NCBI GenBank assembly: GCA_964631565.1
Contig: CAZVYJ010000001.1
Coordinates: forward strand, 1-64,000
Direction: 5' to 3'
Source: CAZVYJ01 sp964631565
Lineage (GTDB): Bacteria > Planctomycetota > Phycisphaerae > SM23-33
Length of the DNA: 64,000 nucleotides
The notes beneath the pieces were generated by a model, which was given only the letters and a program-made list of their open reading frames with translations, was not told the DNA's origin and ran no database searches. How positions within the stretch are numbered: position 1 is the first letter of the stretch; every line of letters starts with the position of its first letter. Both the position numbers and the translations under genes were made by a program. Shown piece after piece: positions 16,509 to 25,650 of the stretch.

Positions 16509-17825
16509 ATGGCTGAAAAAATACATAATCATGACAACTGCCCGCACGGCCGCCATCATCGCGACGATGGGTACGAGCCTGTGATTCAGGACGCCGCCTC
16601 GCAAAGCCTCGCCAAGGCGCTGAAAGCGAGCTTCAGGCTGCTTTCGCTGATAATGATTCTCATTATGGCGGCGTTCCTCGCGACCGGCCTGAAGACCATA
16701 AAGCAGAATCAGCGGGGCATAATCAAGATGTTCGGCCGGGTCGTTGGGGAGGTAGGCCCGGGCCTGGCGCACGCCTGGCCGTTCCCGATAGGCGAGATAG
16801 ACGTCGTCGATGTAAGCGTGCAGAAGTTTGAGATGGACGATTTCTGGATTAACGAGACGGCCAAGGATCTCGCCACGCCGTGGGAGCAGAGAACGGCCTA
16901 CAGGGGCGGGCTTAAGCCCGGCCTGGACGGCATGCTCATTACCGGCGACAGGGCGATACTGCACATGAAACTGGCATGTTCGTACCAGGTGAGTGAGCCG
17001 ATAAAGTTCCGCGAAAGCATGGTCGACCCAGAGGCGACCGTCCGGTCGGTGATATGCTCCGCCGCGATCAAGGCCGTCGCGCATCGAACCGCCAGCGCCA
17101 TAATGACCGGCGAGTCGACCGCGCTTGTGAACGAAATCAAGAAAAACGCGAACGACGCCCTCGGCGAAGGCGGCCTGGACTGCGGAATAGTCCTGACGAC
17201 GCTCAGTCTGCCGCAGCACAGCCCGACCTGGCCTCTGGGCGCCAAAGCCGCCTTCGACAAGGCGCAGAACGCGACCAACGTTCGTGAAGGCAAAATCAAG
17301 GACGCCTACGGCGAGGCGAAAACCATACTGCAACAGGCTGCCGGCAATGCGTATAAAGAGCTTGTCGGTTCGTTCGAACCTACGGAGGAGAAACCCACGG
17401 GGGTTCCGCTTATAGTGGCCTACGAGAAGGCCCGCGAAAATGGTAACGACGAGGAAGCCGCCATATACCTTGAGAAAATCAACAATATTCTCCTCAGTGG
17501 AGAAACTGGCGGTGAGGCCAAGAGCATCATCGAGGACGCGAAGGCGTACAGGACGGGCATCGTCCAGGCCGTCCAGGGCCGCGCCGAAAAATTCGAAAAG
17601 CTCCTACCCGAATTCCGCAAATATCCCGACCTGATGGTGCAGAGGCTCTGGGCCGAGACCGTTGAGGAGATACTCAGCTCGCCCACGGTCGAAAAAATCA
17701 TCATCCGCGTCGGCGACCAGGTGATAAATATCCAGGCGAACCAGCCTCCGGCCGTCGCACGAAAAATGCTGGAAGAGGCGATTAAAAAGAGCAAAGAGCA
17801 GAATAAAAAGGAAGGCGAGAAATAA
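16509..17825 (+). CDS. SPFH protein, HflK-like, with His-rich N-terminus
   Basis: A 438-aa protein. The first 20 residues carry H6, H8, C11, H13, H16 and H17, a possible metal-binding patch. One membrane anchor follows (about 45-62), then an SPFH domain from IKQNQRGIIKMFGRVVG to about 310. The C-terminal third is helical and charged. The gene ends 37 bp before the ABC ATPase. Its pairing with the HflC-like gene upstream fits the HflK-HflC complex, although three SPFH proteins in one operon is more than the usual two. Confidence 0.82.
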   Translation: MAEKIHNHDNCPHGRHHRDDGYEPVIQDAASQSLAKALKASFRLLSLIMILIMAAFLATGLKTIKQNQRGIIKMFGRVVGEVGPGLAHAWPFPIGEIDVVDVSVQKFEMDDFWINETAKDLATPWEQRTAYRGGLKPGLDGMLITGDRAILHMKLACSYQVSEPIKFRESMVDPEATVRSVICSAAIKAVAHRTASAIMTGESTALVNEIKKNANDALGEGGLDCGIVLTTLSLPQHSPTWPLGAKAAFDKAQNATNVREGKIKDAYGEAKTILQQAAGNAYKELVGSFEPTEEKPTGVPLIVAYEKARENGNDEEAAIYLEKINNILLSGETGGEAKSIIEDAKAYRTGIVQAVQGRAEKFEKLLPEFRKYPDLMVQRLWAETVEEILSSPTVEKIIIRVGDQVINIQANQPPAVARKMLEEAIKKSKEQNKKEGEK

Positions 17826-17862
17826 TTCGAAATAACCGTTCGACTCGCCGGAATTCAACGAT

Positions 17863-19068
17863 ATGGCCGAAAGCTATGACAACGTGGTTGTCGTCAAAAG
17901 ACTGACGAAGGTTTTTCGCGACTTCTGGCTGCGCGAGAAGGTGACTGCCGTCGCCGACCTCGACCTGGAAATCCGCTCGAAGGAAGTGTTCGGCCTGCTG
18001 GGGCCTAACGGCTCCGGCAAGAGCACCACGCTGAAGATGGTCCTCGGCCTGCTGTTTCCGACTCGCGGCGTGATATCGGTGTTCGGCAAGCGCCCGACCG
18101 ACGTCGGCACGAAGGCCCGCATCGGCTATCTGCCGGAGGAATCGTATCTTTATCCGTTCCTCAACGCCGTCGAGACGCTGGACTTTTACGGGCGCCTGTT
18201 TCACCAGTCGCGGCACATCCGCAAGGGCAGAATCGAGATGCTCCTGGACATGGTCGGCCTTGCCGCCGTGGCGTACCGCCGCGTAGGCGAGTATTCCAAG
18301 GGCATGCAGCGGCGCATCGGTCTGGCACAGGCGCTGATAAACGACCCGGACCTGCTCATACTCGACGAGCCGACTGCCGGAATGGACCCCATCGGCACGC
18401 GGCAGATAAAAGACCTCATCGGCGAGCTGGCGAAGCGCGGCAAGACTGTCATTTTGTCCAGCCACCTGCTCGCCGACGTGGAAGACGTGTGCGACCGCGT
18501 GTGCATTCTTTACGGCGGCCGGCAGCGGCGGCTTGGAAGCATCGACGAACTGCTCGCCCGCCGCACACAGACGCAGATAACCATCGACGACCTTGACCCA
18601 GCGACGCTCGCCGAAGTTCGGCAGCTGCTTGAAAAGGCCGGCAAGGAAGCCGAAATCACCACGCCTCGCGACAGGCTCGAGTCGCTCTTCCTGCGGATTG
18701 TCCGCGAGGCGAAAGAGAAAAAACTCGCCACCGGCGGTGCTGTGTCCGGCGGGCAGGTCGCGGAATTTCTCCGGGCCGAACCGGCCGAGGGCAGCCGCGT
18801 CATTACCGAGCTTATCACCCGCGCCGAGCCGGTCCCGGCCAACCAGCCTGCCGAGGAGCCTCAGCTCCCGCCGGCGGAAGAGCAGCCCGCACGTGACGTG
18901 CTCGACGAACTTACCGCCGGCAAGGAGCCGCCGGCCCCGGCCGCCGAGCCGCAGCCCGAAACTCCGCCTGCTGCCGCGAAAAACGCGACACGGCAGGACG
19001 ATGCCGACAGAGGCTTTATCGACGGGCTTATCGGCGGTGCCGACAAATCCAACTCGGAGGATTCATAA
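17863..19068 (+). CDS. ABC transporter ATP-binding protein with proline-rich tail
   Basis: A 401-aa ATPase. Walker A GPNGSGKST is at 47-55, the signature EYSKGMQRRIGL and Walker B LLILDEPTAGMDP follow, then the switch histidine region LSSHLLADVEDVCDR. The first 230 residues are a normal nucleotide-binding domain; the next 90 are a DUF4162-type helical tail, and the last 80 are rich in Pro, Ala and Glu (PAAAKNATRQDD), which is not part of usual ABC ATPases. It is followed by the permease with two bases between. It is likely the motor for the neighbouring ABC-2 permease and possibly the divergent one. Confidence 0.9.
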   Translation: MAESYDNVVVVKRLTKVFRDFWLREKVTAVADLDLEIRSKEVFGLLGPNGSGKSTTLKMVLGLLFPTRGVISVFGKRPTDVGTKARIGYLPEESYLYPFLNAVETLDFYGRLFHQSRHIRKGRIEMLLDMVGLAAVAYRRVGEYSKGMQRRIGLAQALINDPDLLILDEPTAGMDPIGTRQIKDLIGELAKRGKTVILSSHLLADVEDVCDRVCILYGGRQRRLGSIDELLARRTQTQITIDDLDPATLAEVRQLLEKAGKEAEITTPRDRLESLFLRIVREAKEKKLATGGAVSGGQVAEFLRAEPAEGSRVITELITRAEPVPANQPAEEPQLPPAEEQPARDVLDELTAGKEPPAPAAEPQPETPPAAAKNATRQDDADRGFIDGLIGGADKSNSEDS

Positions 19069-19070
19069 CG

Positions 19071-20753
19071 ATGCGCAGTATATGGGCCGTCGCGAGACAG
19101 ACGCTCGCTCAGTGCCTGCGCATGAAGGTGGCCGGCGTGTTCATCGTGCTGCTGGCCGTCGTGGTTACGGCGCTGCCTTTCACCCTAAAGGGCGACGGCA
19201 CGCTGGCAGGGCAGATCAGGACATTCCTTTCATACAGCGTTTCAATGACGACTGTGTTGCTCACTATCGTCACCATTTTTCTGTCGGTCGGCGTGGTTTC
19301 GTCCGACGTGCAGGACAAGCAGGTGTTCCTGCTGGCCGTCAAGCCGCTGGGGAGAGGCGAATACGTGCTCGGCCGATGGCTGGGCGTGGTGGTGTTCGAC
19401 GCGATACTGATACTGGCTTCCGGCGCGATAATTTACGGACTGGCGCAGCATCTTCGCGGCGGCAAGGTCATGAACGATAACGACCGCCGCGCCGTCGAAA
19501 TGGAAATATTCTCATCGCGGGCCAAAGTCAGGCCGGACTCCATCGAGGGAGATATAGAAAAAAACATCCTCGATCGAATCGGCAGGCTGAAGCAGGAAGG
19601 CAGATACGATGCTTCGCTTGATGCGTATAAGGAGCGAACCGGCGGCGACCGTCAGGCCGCCGAGGTGATGCTGCTGGATGAAATCCGCCAGCAGGTCACT
19701 GAGGATCTCCAGTCGGTCAAACCGGGCGAAAGCATGACGCTTGTTTTCAGCGGCATCCGGCCGCAGGGCGGCGAGGTGCACGGCAAGGGAACTGTAGGCC
19801 AGGTCGTCGAAGACAATGCGAACAAGCTCGTCTATTTCGAAATGTCGACGTCGCGGCGATTCCTTGGACAGCTCATCGCCGGCTATCCTCTGCGGATCGC
19901 GGACCGCGACGCATGGGTCAGCGAGCTTCGCAGGGAAACCTTCGTGGGCGTCATGCATGCCGACGACGCCGAACGCATAACTTTGAAAACCGGCGAGGAA
20001 ATGCAGCTCACCGCCGAGCCGGTCATACAGATAAGCTACCAGCTGAAGCCTTCACAGACCCCGCCGAACGAGCGCCAGCTTTACGGCGAATGGGAAGTCG
20101 CCGGCGGCGACATAACCAAAAAAAATGAGAATACCGAAAGCAGCGAAAGGTATCTTCCGCTGCCTCGCCGCGACCCCATCCGCGTCCAGACGACGCTCAT
20201 AGCGTCGGCCAGGGTGGTCGGCAAGGACGGCAAAATATCGGTCACGTACACCAACAGGCCCGATCCCCAGACCGGCTTCGTAACCGCCGTTACGCTGGAC
20301 CGCAATGACGCCGCGGTTCTCTACCGCATCGGCTCGTTCGAGATGAACTTTGTTCACGGGCTTATGCTGATTCTGTTCCAGATGATGTTCATGGCGGCCG
20401 TCGGCGTGATGGCCGGCACGTTTCTGTCGTTCGCCGTGGGCTGCATACTTTCGTTCGCCGTTCTGCCGTTCAGCCTCGCCCGGGCGTTTCTTTCCGATGC
20501 CGTCAGGCTGAGCGAGAGCAGGGAAAACGACGTGTGGACCGTCGGCGGGCACTACATATATAAAGTGATGGCCGCCGTTCTGCCCGACCTCGGCAGCATA
20601 TCGGTGTCGGACTTCCTTGTGGACGGCGTCGCGATATCATGGTCTCTGGTCGGAACCTCGGCCCTGTGGACAATCGGCGTGCGCACGGCGCTGGTGCTCG
20701 TTGTCGCATGCCTGATATTCTACAGGCGCGAGCTTGCGAGAGTTCAGGTGTAG
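19071..20753 (+). CDS. ABC-2 type permease with large extracytoplasmic loop
   Basis: A 560-aa membrane protein. Helices near the N-terminus (QTLAQCLRMKVAGVFIVLLA) are followed by two more, a soluble domain of about 250 residues (about 140-390), and then several hydrophobic segments to the end (MLILFQMMFMAAVGVMAGTF). ABC-2 permeases usually have six helices and a small loop; the loop here is much larger. GGAGG precedes the ATG by ten bases. It is tightly linked to the ABC ATPase (2 bp) and the following gene (6 bp). Confidence 0.8.
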   Translation: MRSIWAVARQTLAQCLRMKVAGVFIVLLAVVVTALPFTLKGDGTLAGQIRTFLSYSVSMTTVLLTIVTIFLSVGVVSSDVQDKQVFLLAVKPLGRGEYVLGRWLGVVVFDAILILASGAIIYGLAQHLRGGKVMNDNDRRAVEMEIFSSRAKVRPDSIEGDIEKNILDRIGRLKQEGRYDASLDAYKERTGGDRQAAEVMLLDEIRQQVTEDLQSVKPGESMTLVFSGIRPQGGEVHGKGTVGQVVEDNANKLVYFEMSTSRRFLGQLIAGYPLRIADRDAWVSELRRETFVGVMHADDAERITLKTGEEMQLTAEPVIQISYQLKPSQTPPNERQLYGEWEVAGGDITKKNENTESSERYLPLPRRDPIRVQTTLIASARVVGKDGKISVTYTNRPDPQTGFVTAVTLDRNDAAVLYRIGSFEMNFVHGLMLILFQMMFMAAVGVMAGTFLSFAVGCILSFAVLPFSLARAFLSDAVRLSESRENDVWTVGGHYIYKVMAAVLPDLGSISVSDFLVDGVAISWSLVGTSALWTIGVRTALVLVVACLIFYRRELARVQV

Positions 20754-20759
20754 GAAAGT

Positions 20760-22667
20760 ATGAGTTTGCAGTCGCAGAAAATACGGTGGGTCTGGCTGGC
20801 GATTGCCGCCGCGGGCATCGCCTCGGCCGGCCTCCTGCACGCGCCGCTCGACGAGCTGAGCGAGAAATACGAACTCGAGCCAATCGACAAGGGAACCATC
20901 GAGCGATACCCGCAGCTGGCGCTTCTCCAGACTGCGCCGGGCGGCCTGCGGGCGATTGCCGTCAACTATCTCTGGATACGCTCGCAGGATTTCAAGGAGC
21001 AGGGGCGTTTCTACGATGCCATGCAGCTGGCCACCACGATATGCTACCTCCAGCCGCGATTTGAAGGCGTATGGGCGTTCAACTCGTGGAATATGGCGTG
21101 GAATATTTCCGTAGCCACTCACACGCCCGAGGAGCGATGGCAGTGGGTGTACAACGGCGTGAAGCTTCTGCGCGACGACGGAATACCGATGAACCGCCGC
21201 TCGCTGCTGCTGTACAAGGAGCTGGCGTGGATATTCTTCTTCAAGATGGGCCAGTATACCGACGACATGCACATGGTCTACAAGCAGCGGTGGGGCGGCG
21301 AAATGCAGGATTTGCTGTCTTCACCGCCGTACGGCGGCACGAAGGATGTAATCGACGCCTTCCGCCCGATAGCTGCCGCCCCGCTGGACAAGGACATCAG
21401 AAGGCAGGGTCTCGAAGAGATTCAGCCGGACATGCGCGACCAACTGCTTTCCGATGCGGAACTGGCCGATTACGCCGGTAAGCTGCAGGCCGTCGGCGTC
21501 GGCGTGGACCGCTCGCTGCTCGACGCCTACAACCGCGTCAGCATGGCTCCCGATGCGTATCTGTATCGCCTGGATGTCCCTAAGCAGGAGACCGATGAGG
21601 AAAAAACGCTGTTTGAACTCATAAACGGCAGCGCCTACGCCGCACAGAGAACGAAGCTGCTTGCCTTCGTCAGGGCGCAGATTCTCTGGAACAAATACAA
21701 AATGGACCCGGCCTGGATGCTGGACCTGATGGTCCGACTGGACGCGCCGCTGGACTGGCGTCATGTCTATTCGCATTCGCTGTACTGGGTCACATACGGC
21801 ATACACGTGTGCGACAGCCTGGGAATGTCGGACATCATCGCGCTGAATACCGACCGCATCGTTCTGAACTCGCTCAAGGAAATGACCTGGACGGGCAGGC
21901 TCATACTTACGCGAAATCCGCGCAACCCCGACATGCCGGACCTGCGCTGGCTGGCCGACTTCAGATTTGTCGAGCCGACACAGACGGAATATATGCGAAT
22001 CATAAACGCCATAGCGTCAAGCAAGGCTGCCGACGACGAGAAAAACGATTTCGAAAGCGGGCATATAAACTATCTCGCGACCGCCATCGCGGGACTGTAC
22101 GCCGATTACCAGCGGGACGAGGCGCAGAAGTACTTCGACTGGATAAAGAGCTATTACAGGAAAACCGGCGAAGAGTGGGACATGCCGCTGGGCGATTTTG
22201 TTGCTTACCGCCTGAACAAGGAAGGCAGCCCGATTCGCGACATCGCCGACAGCCAGATAACCGCCGCCCTGAGAACGTGGCTGAGGCTCACCGCGGCCAA
22301 CCAGCCGGACGAGGCCCGGCAGAGCCTGCAGTATGCCATGATGGTTTACGACATATACGCCAAAAATGTGACCGCCGACCGCATGAAGCAAGCTGAGTTT
22401 CTTTCCATATTAAGCTCCGTGGCGGCCGAGGTGCTCATCAGGCCGGAAACCCTGGGCTTCCATATACCGCTTGCTGACCGATCCAGGGTGTACAGAATGC
22501 TCAACGAAAACGTCCAGACGCTGATTTACGACAGCATAGACATTTATCTCCGTCCGCTGTGCGATGAGCAGAATTACGATTTCGACAAGGCGTTCCCGAT
22601 GCCCGAAAGTCTGAAAAAGTACCGCGAAAAACTCCATGAGAGGATAAAAGTGGAGAAGAATAAGTAA
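20760..22667 (+). CDS. membrane-anchored helical-repeat protein, partner of the ABC system
   Basis: A 635-aa protein with one N-terminal membrane anchor (WVWLAIAAAGIASAGLL), then helical repeats. The motif LWIRSQDFKEQGRFYDAMQLATTICYLQPRFEGVW looks like TPR-like repeats seen in proteins encoded after ABC-2 transporters in Planctomycetota. The C-terminus is acidic and lysine-rich. AGGAAAG precedes the start. It is the last gene of the operon. A structural or docking role for the exporter is inferred from position only. Confidence 0.7.
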   Translation: MSLQSQKIRWVWLAIAAAGIASAGLLHAPLDELSEKYELEPIDKGTIERYPQLALLQTAPGGLRAIAVNYLWIRSQDFKEQGRFYDAMQLATTICYLQPRFEGVWAFNSWNMAWNISVATHTPEERWQWVYNGVKLLRDDGIPMNRRSLLLYKELAWIFFFKMGQYTDDMHMVYKQRWGGEMQDLLSSPPYGGTKDVIDAFRPIAAAPLDKDIRRQGLEEIQPDMRDQLLSDAELADYAGKLQAVGVGVDRSLLDAYNRVSMAPDAYLYRLDVPKQETDEEKTLFELINGSAYAAQRTKLLAFVRAQILWNKYKMDPAWMLDLMVRLDAPLDWRHVYSHSLYWVTYGIHVCDSLGMSDIIALNTDRIVLNSLKEMTWTGRLILTRNPRNPDMPDLRWLADFRFVEPTQTEYMRIINAIASSKAADDEKNDFESGHINYLATAIAGLYADYQRDEAQKYFDWIKSYYRKTGEEWDMPLGDFVAYRLNKEGSPIRDIADSQITAALRTWLRLTAANQPDEARQSLQYAMMVYDIYAKNVTADRMKQAEFLSILSSVAAEVLIRPETLGFHIPLADRSRVYRMLNENVQTLIYDSIDIYLRPLCDEQNYDFDKAFPMPESLKKYREKLHERIKVEKNK

Positions 22668-23026
22668 CTCAAATCGATCGCCCCCGAAAGGCCGGTCAGG
22701 GAAAAGATTGATTGGTTGGCTGGTTGATTTGTTAACCGTTTAACCGGACAATCAACCAGTCAGCAAATCAGTCAGTTTGGGTAGGTTGATCATCAAATCC
22801 GTCTGGTTCTTTAGATAATTATTACAGGGTTCCGGAACTTCTTCGGCAGTTGTGCGTCTTATATTCGGCTGAGCCTGATACAGGTTACTTACCGACTATA
22901 GTAAGCGTCAAAAGTCTTTTCGCGTTACCGGCAACGCCCGTCCCTGAGGGGCTGGCAAAAAACCTCACCCGGCGGAAAAAACTATTGGCAGGCATTCTAA
23001 AACTCTTGCGAAAGGAGATAATGCAC
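22668..23026. repeat. 359-bp intergenic stretch with a 20-bp word-like inverted repeat
   Basis: The arms GATTGGTTGGCTGGTTGATT (22710-22729) and AATCAACCAGTCAGCAAATC (22750-22769) pair over 20 bp with three mismatches. Both arms are built from TTGATT/GGTTG words. The loop contains GTTAACC. The rest (22800-23010) has TATAGT near 22895 but no convincing -35. A good Shine-Dalgarno (AAGGAG, 23012-23017) belongs to the next gene. Confidence 0.7.
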
Positions 23027-24271
23027 ATGAAACTCCGAAACACCATACTGCTTCTTTTGGCCGCTTCCATTCTGGTTTTGCCGGCGGCTGCGACGGCGCG
23101 CGTGAAACTGGCGGCCCTTCCGCAGCGCGAGCGCGTCGAAATCCAGCTCGATAACGGCATGTATACGCTGGTCGAGGAAGAGCGCATCGTTCCGCTGCTC
23201 AAGTCGACGGCCGAGGCCGGAAACAACAAAATCGATTTCAGCTGGTCGAACACCCAGATCGACAAGGATTCGATCCTGTTCCGCCCGATAGCCGTCAGCG
23301 AAGACGGCAAGTTCCGCCCGGTGAAGACCGACGGCGACAAGCCGGAGGTGAGCGTGATAAACGTCGCCTACCCGCCGGGCGAGAACGCCCTTGTGTGGGA
23401 AGTCTACGCAGCCGAAGCCTGCGCCGTTAAAGTGCGGGTCAGCTACCTCATCAACAACCTGAGCCGCTCGTTCTCGTACCGCGTGCTGGCAAACAAGGAC
23501 GAGACCGTCCTGACCCTGAAAAACTACATCCAGCTCAGCAACTACTCCGGAGAGGAGTTCGGCACATCCGGCGTATGGGCTGGGTTCGGACCGTCGTTCA
23601 TGAAGGAAATCGGCTACCAGGAAGACGTCAAGATGCTCATCAGGAGCTTCAAGGACGTGCCCATCGAGAAGACCTACACCTACGACTGGTACGTCAACGG
23701 GCCGCTCAACCCGGACAAGCCGTTCGCTTCCAAGGTGGTCATGCACTACAAGCTCATCAACGATGAGAAGCACAATCTGGGCGAATTCCCGCTGCAGCCC
23801 GGCAAGGCCAGGATATTCATTCAGGACGGCCGCGGCGGAGAGGCGTTCCTCGGAGAGGACTGGGCTTCGCTTACCCCGCTGGACGGCAAGATGAAGCTTT
23901 ATCTCGGCGAGGCCCGCGACGTGGTCTGCACGCGGACGATCCAGGATAACAAGCGACACGAAGTCCGCGGCAACCTGTTCAACCAGGAAATCACCATCAA
24001 GTACGAAATCGAGAACTTCAAGGACAAGCCGGTCACTCTCGACATCATCGAGCGGATGAACAACATCGCCCAGCAGTACGGCAGCGACCCGCACGGCGAC
24101 GCGGAGTGGACGGTCGGCGACAACACCTCCAAGAACATCAAGTTCGACTATGAATACGGCGGCGCGACGCCTACGCTGAAGGTCGAGCTGCCGGCCCGGC
24201 CGAAAAACCCGGATGAAAAAGTCCAGAAACTCACGTTCACGTTCCACTTCACCATAAAGAACCTCTGGTAA
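23027..24271 (+). CDS. exported DUF4139-like protein (first of three)
   Basis: A 414-aa secreted protein with a signal peptide ending near AAATARVK. It belongs to the DUF4139-like group: YTLVEEERIVPLLKSTAEAG at the N-terminus, VYAAEACAVKVRVSYLINNLSRSFSYR in the centre and a C-terminal strand-rich domain with FNQEITIKYEIENFKDKPV. The start is chosen at ATG 23027 because AAGGAG sits nine bases upstream; ATG 23021 is too close. It is less similar to the two following genes than they are to each other. DUF4139 function is unknown; a periplasmic or surface adhesion role is possible. Confidence 0.75.
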   Translation: MKLRNTILLLLAASILVLPAAATARVKLAALPQRERVEIQLDNGMYTLVEEERIVPLLKSTAEAGNNKIDFSWSNTQIDKDSILFRPIAVSEDGKFRPVKTDGDKPEVSVINVAYPPGENALVWEVYAAEACAVKVRVSYLINNLSRSFSYRVLANKDETVLTLKNYIQLSNYSGEEFGTSGVWAGFGPSFMKEIGYQEDVKMLIRSFKDVPIEKTYTYDWYVNGPLNPDKPFASKVVMHYKLINDEKHNLGEFPLQPGKARIFIQDGRGGEAFLGEDWASLTPLDGKMKLYLGEARDVVCTRTIQDNKRHEVRGNLFNQEITIKYEIENFKDKPVTLDIIERMNNIAQQYGSDPHGDAEWTVGDNTSKNIKFDYEYGGATPTLKVELPARPKNPDEKVQKLTFTFHFTIKNLW

Positions 24272-24297
24272 GCGGCAGGGAAGAAAGGAGAAATGTC

Positions 24298-25650
24298 ATG
24301 AAACGCAATGCGATTATGATGACGCTGCTTCTGGCCGCCCTTGCCGCCACGGCGCCGGCCGAGAACGTGGACCTGGTCACGCTGCCCAGCCGCGACACGG
24401 TGCAGCTGACCATCTACAACTCCGAGGACATCACGCTGGTCAAGGAGACACGCAACGTCACGCTGAAAAAAGGCTCCAACAAGATTCAATTTTCGTGGGC
24501 AGGCACGCTTATCGATCCCACGAGCGTGGAATTCCGCCCGCTGACGCATGTTGATGAAATTGAATTGTCCGACACCGTATTCCCCGGCCAGAAGCCCCAG
24601 CACTTAATCTGGAATATCGACTCCAAGTTTGAGGGCGAAGTGAAGGTCGAGGTCAGCTACTTCACCAGCGGCCTGACATGGACGATGGACTACGTCGCCA
24701 CCTGCGACCCGGCCGAGGAGAAGATGCAGCTTCGCGGCTATGTTCGCGTATTCAATAATTCCGGCGAGGAATACGAGAACGCCGAGGTGCATCTGATTGT
24801 CGGCACGATAAACCTCGTCGAGAAGATAGCCGACCTCGCCCGCCGCCAGGGCATACAAGTACCACAGCGGGGCACGGCAGAGCATGAAAGGTTGAGAAAA
24901 CAGGTCACATTGGAGGCTGCGGACAAGGCTGAAGAGGTTGCATTTGCGGCGCCTGCTGCCTCAATGCCGCCGAAGATAGTCAAGGAAGGCCTGAGCGAGT
25001 ACTTCATGTTCTCCATAGAAGGCACGGAGACTATTCCCGACGGCTGGTCGAAACGCATGGAAGCCGTAAAGGCCGACGACGCCAAGTTCGAAATACTTTA
25101 CCGCATGCGGGACTTCCAGTACGGTCCGCGGCCGGTGCGATTCTTCATCTGGCGGAACGACGATGAGCACAAGCTCGGCGAGTCGCCGCTGCCTGACGGC
25201 CGCGTGCGCATCTTCCGCGAAAACGGCAAGGACGGCCTGAGTTTCCTCGGTGAGCAGCAGATCCGCTACGTGCCGATAAAGGCTGAGATTGAAGTCAACC
25301 TCGGCGCTGACGACCTTGTCGTCTACGAGACTCGCAAGATGTCCTCAGAGCGGCTGAACTTCCACTTCCACTGGGTTGATAATCACGAGTACGTGGACGG
25401 CTGGGACGAGAAATGCCAGTGGCTGGACACCGTCCGCAACTACCGCACCAAGCCGATAAAGTTCGAGCTTCGCCGCCGCTGGCTTGGCGATGTCGATTAC
25501 ACGTCTGAAGTCGCGACGACGCTGTTCGACTTCAACACGATAGAGACGACCATCGACATCGGCGCCCGCGACAAGAAAGACTATCCCTGCACGGTAATCA
25601 CACACTACGGCACCAACAAGAAGCAGGAACAGATAAGGATAGGCAAATGA
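24298..25650 (+). CDS. exported DUF4139 protein (second copy)
   Basis: A 450-aa secreted protein with a signal peptide (MKRNAIMMTLLLAALAATAPA). It is nearly the same as the next gene: most of the sequence, such as NVDLVTLPSRDTVQLTIYN and RRRWLGDVDYTSEV, is identical or conservatively changed. The region around residues 185-225 (GIQVPQRGTAEHERL onwards) is unrelated between the copies. AAAGGAG lies eight bases before the ATG. The stop overlaps the start of the next gene (ATGA), so the pair is translationally coupled. Confidence 0.8.
   Translation: MKRNAIMMTLLLAALAATAPAENVDLVTLPSRDTVQLTIYNSEDITLVKETRNVTLKKGSNKIQFSWAGTLIDPTSVEFRPLTHVDEIELSDTVFPGQKPQHLIWNIDSKFEGEVKVEVSYFTSGLTWTMDYVATCDPAEEKMQLRGYVRVFNNSGEEYENAEVHLIVGTINLVEKIADLARRQGIQVPQRGTAEHERLRKQVTLEAADKAEEVAFAAPAASMPPKIVKEGLSEYFMFSIEGTETIPDGWSKRMEAVKADDAKFEILYRMRDFQYGPRPVRFFIWRNDDEHKLGESPLPDGRVRIFRENGKDGLSFLGEQQIRYVPIKAEIEVNLGADDLVVYETRKMSSERLNFHFHWVDNHEYVDGWDEKCQWLDTVRNYRTKPIKFELRRRWLGDVDYTSEVATTLFDFNTIETTIDIGARDKKDYPCTVITHYGTNKKQEQIRIGK

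Noticed and set aside
15474..17333. 619-codon frame opposite the SPFH genes
   Set aside because: Spans two genes antisense and crosses their boundaries with no domain signal.
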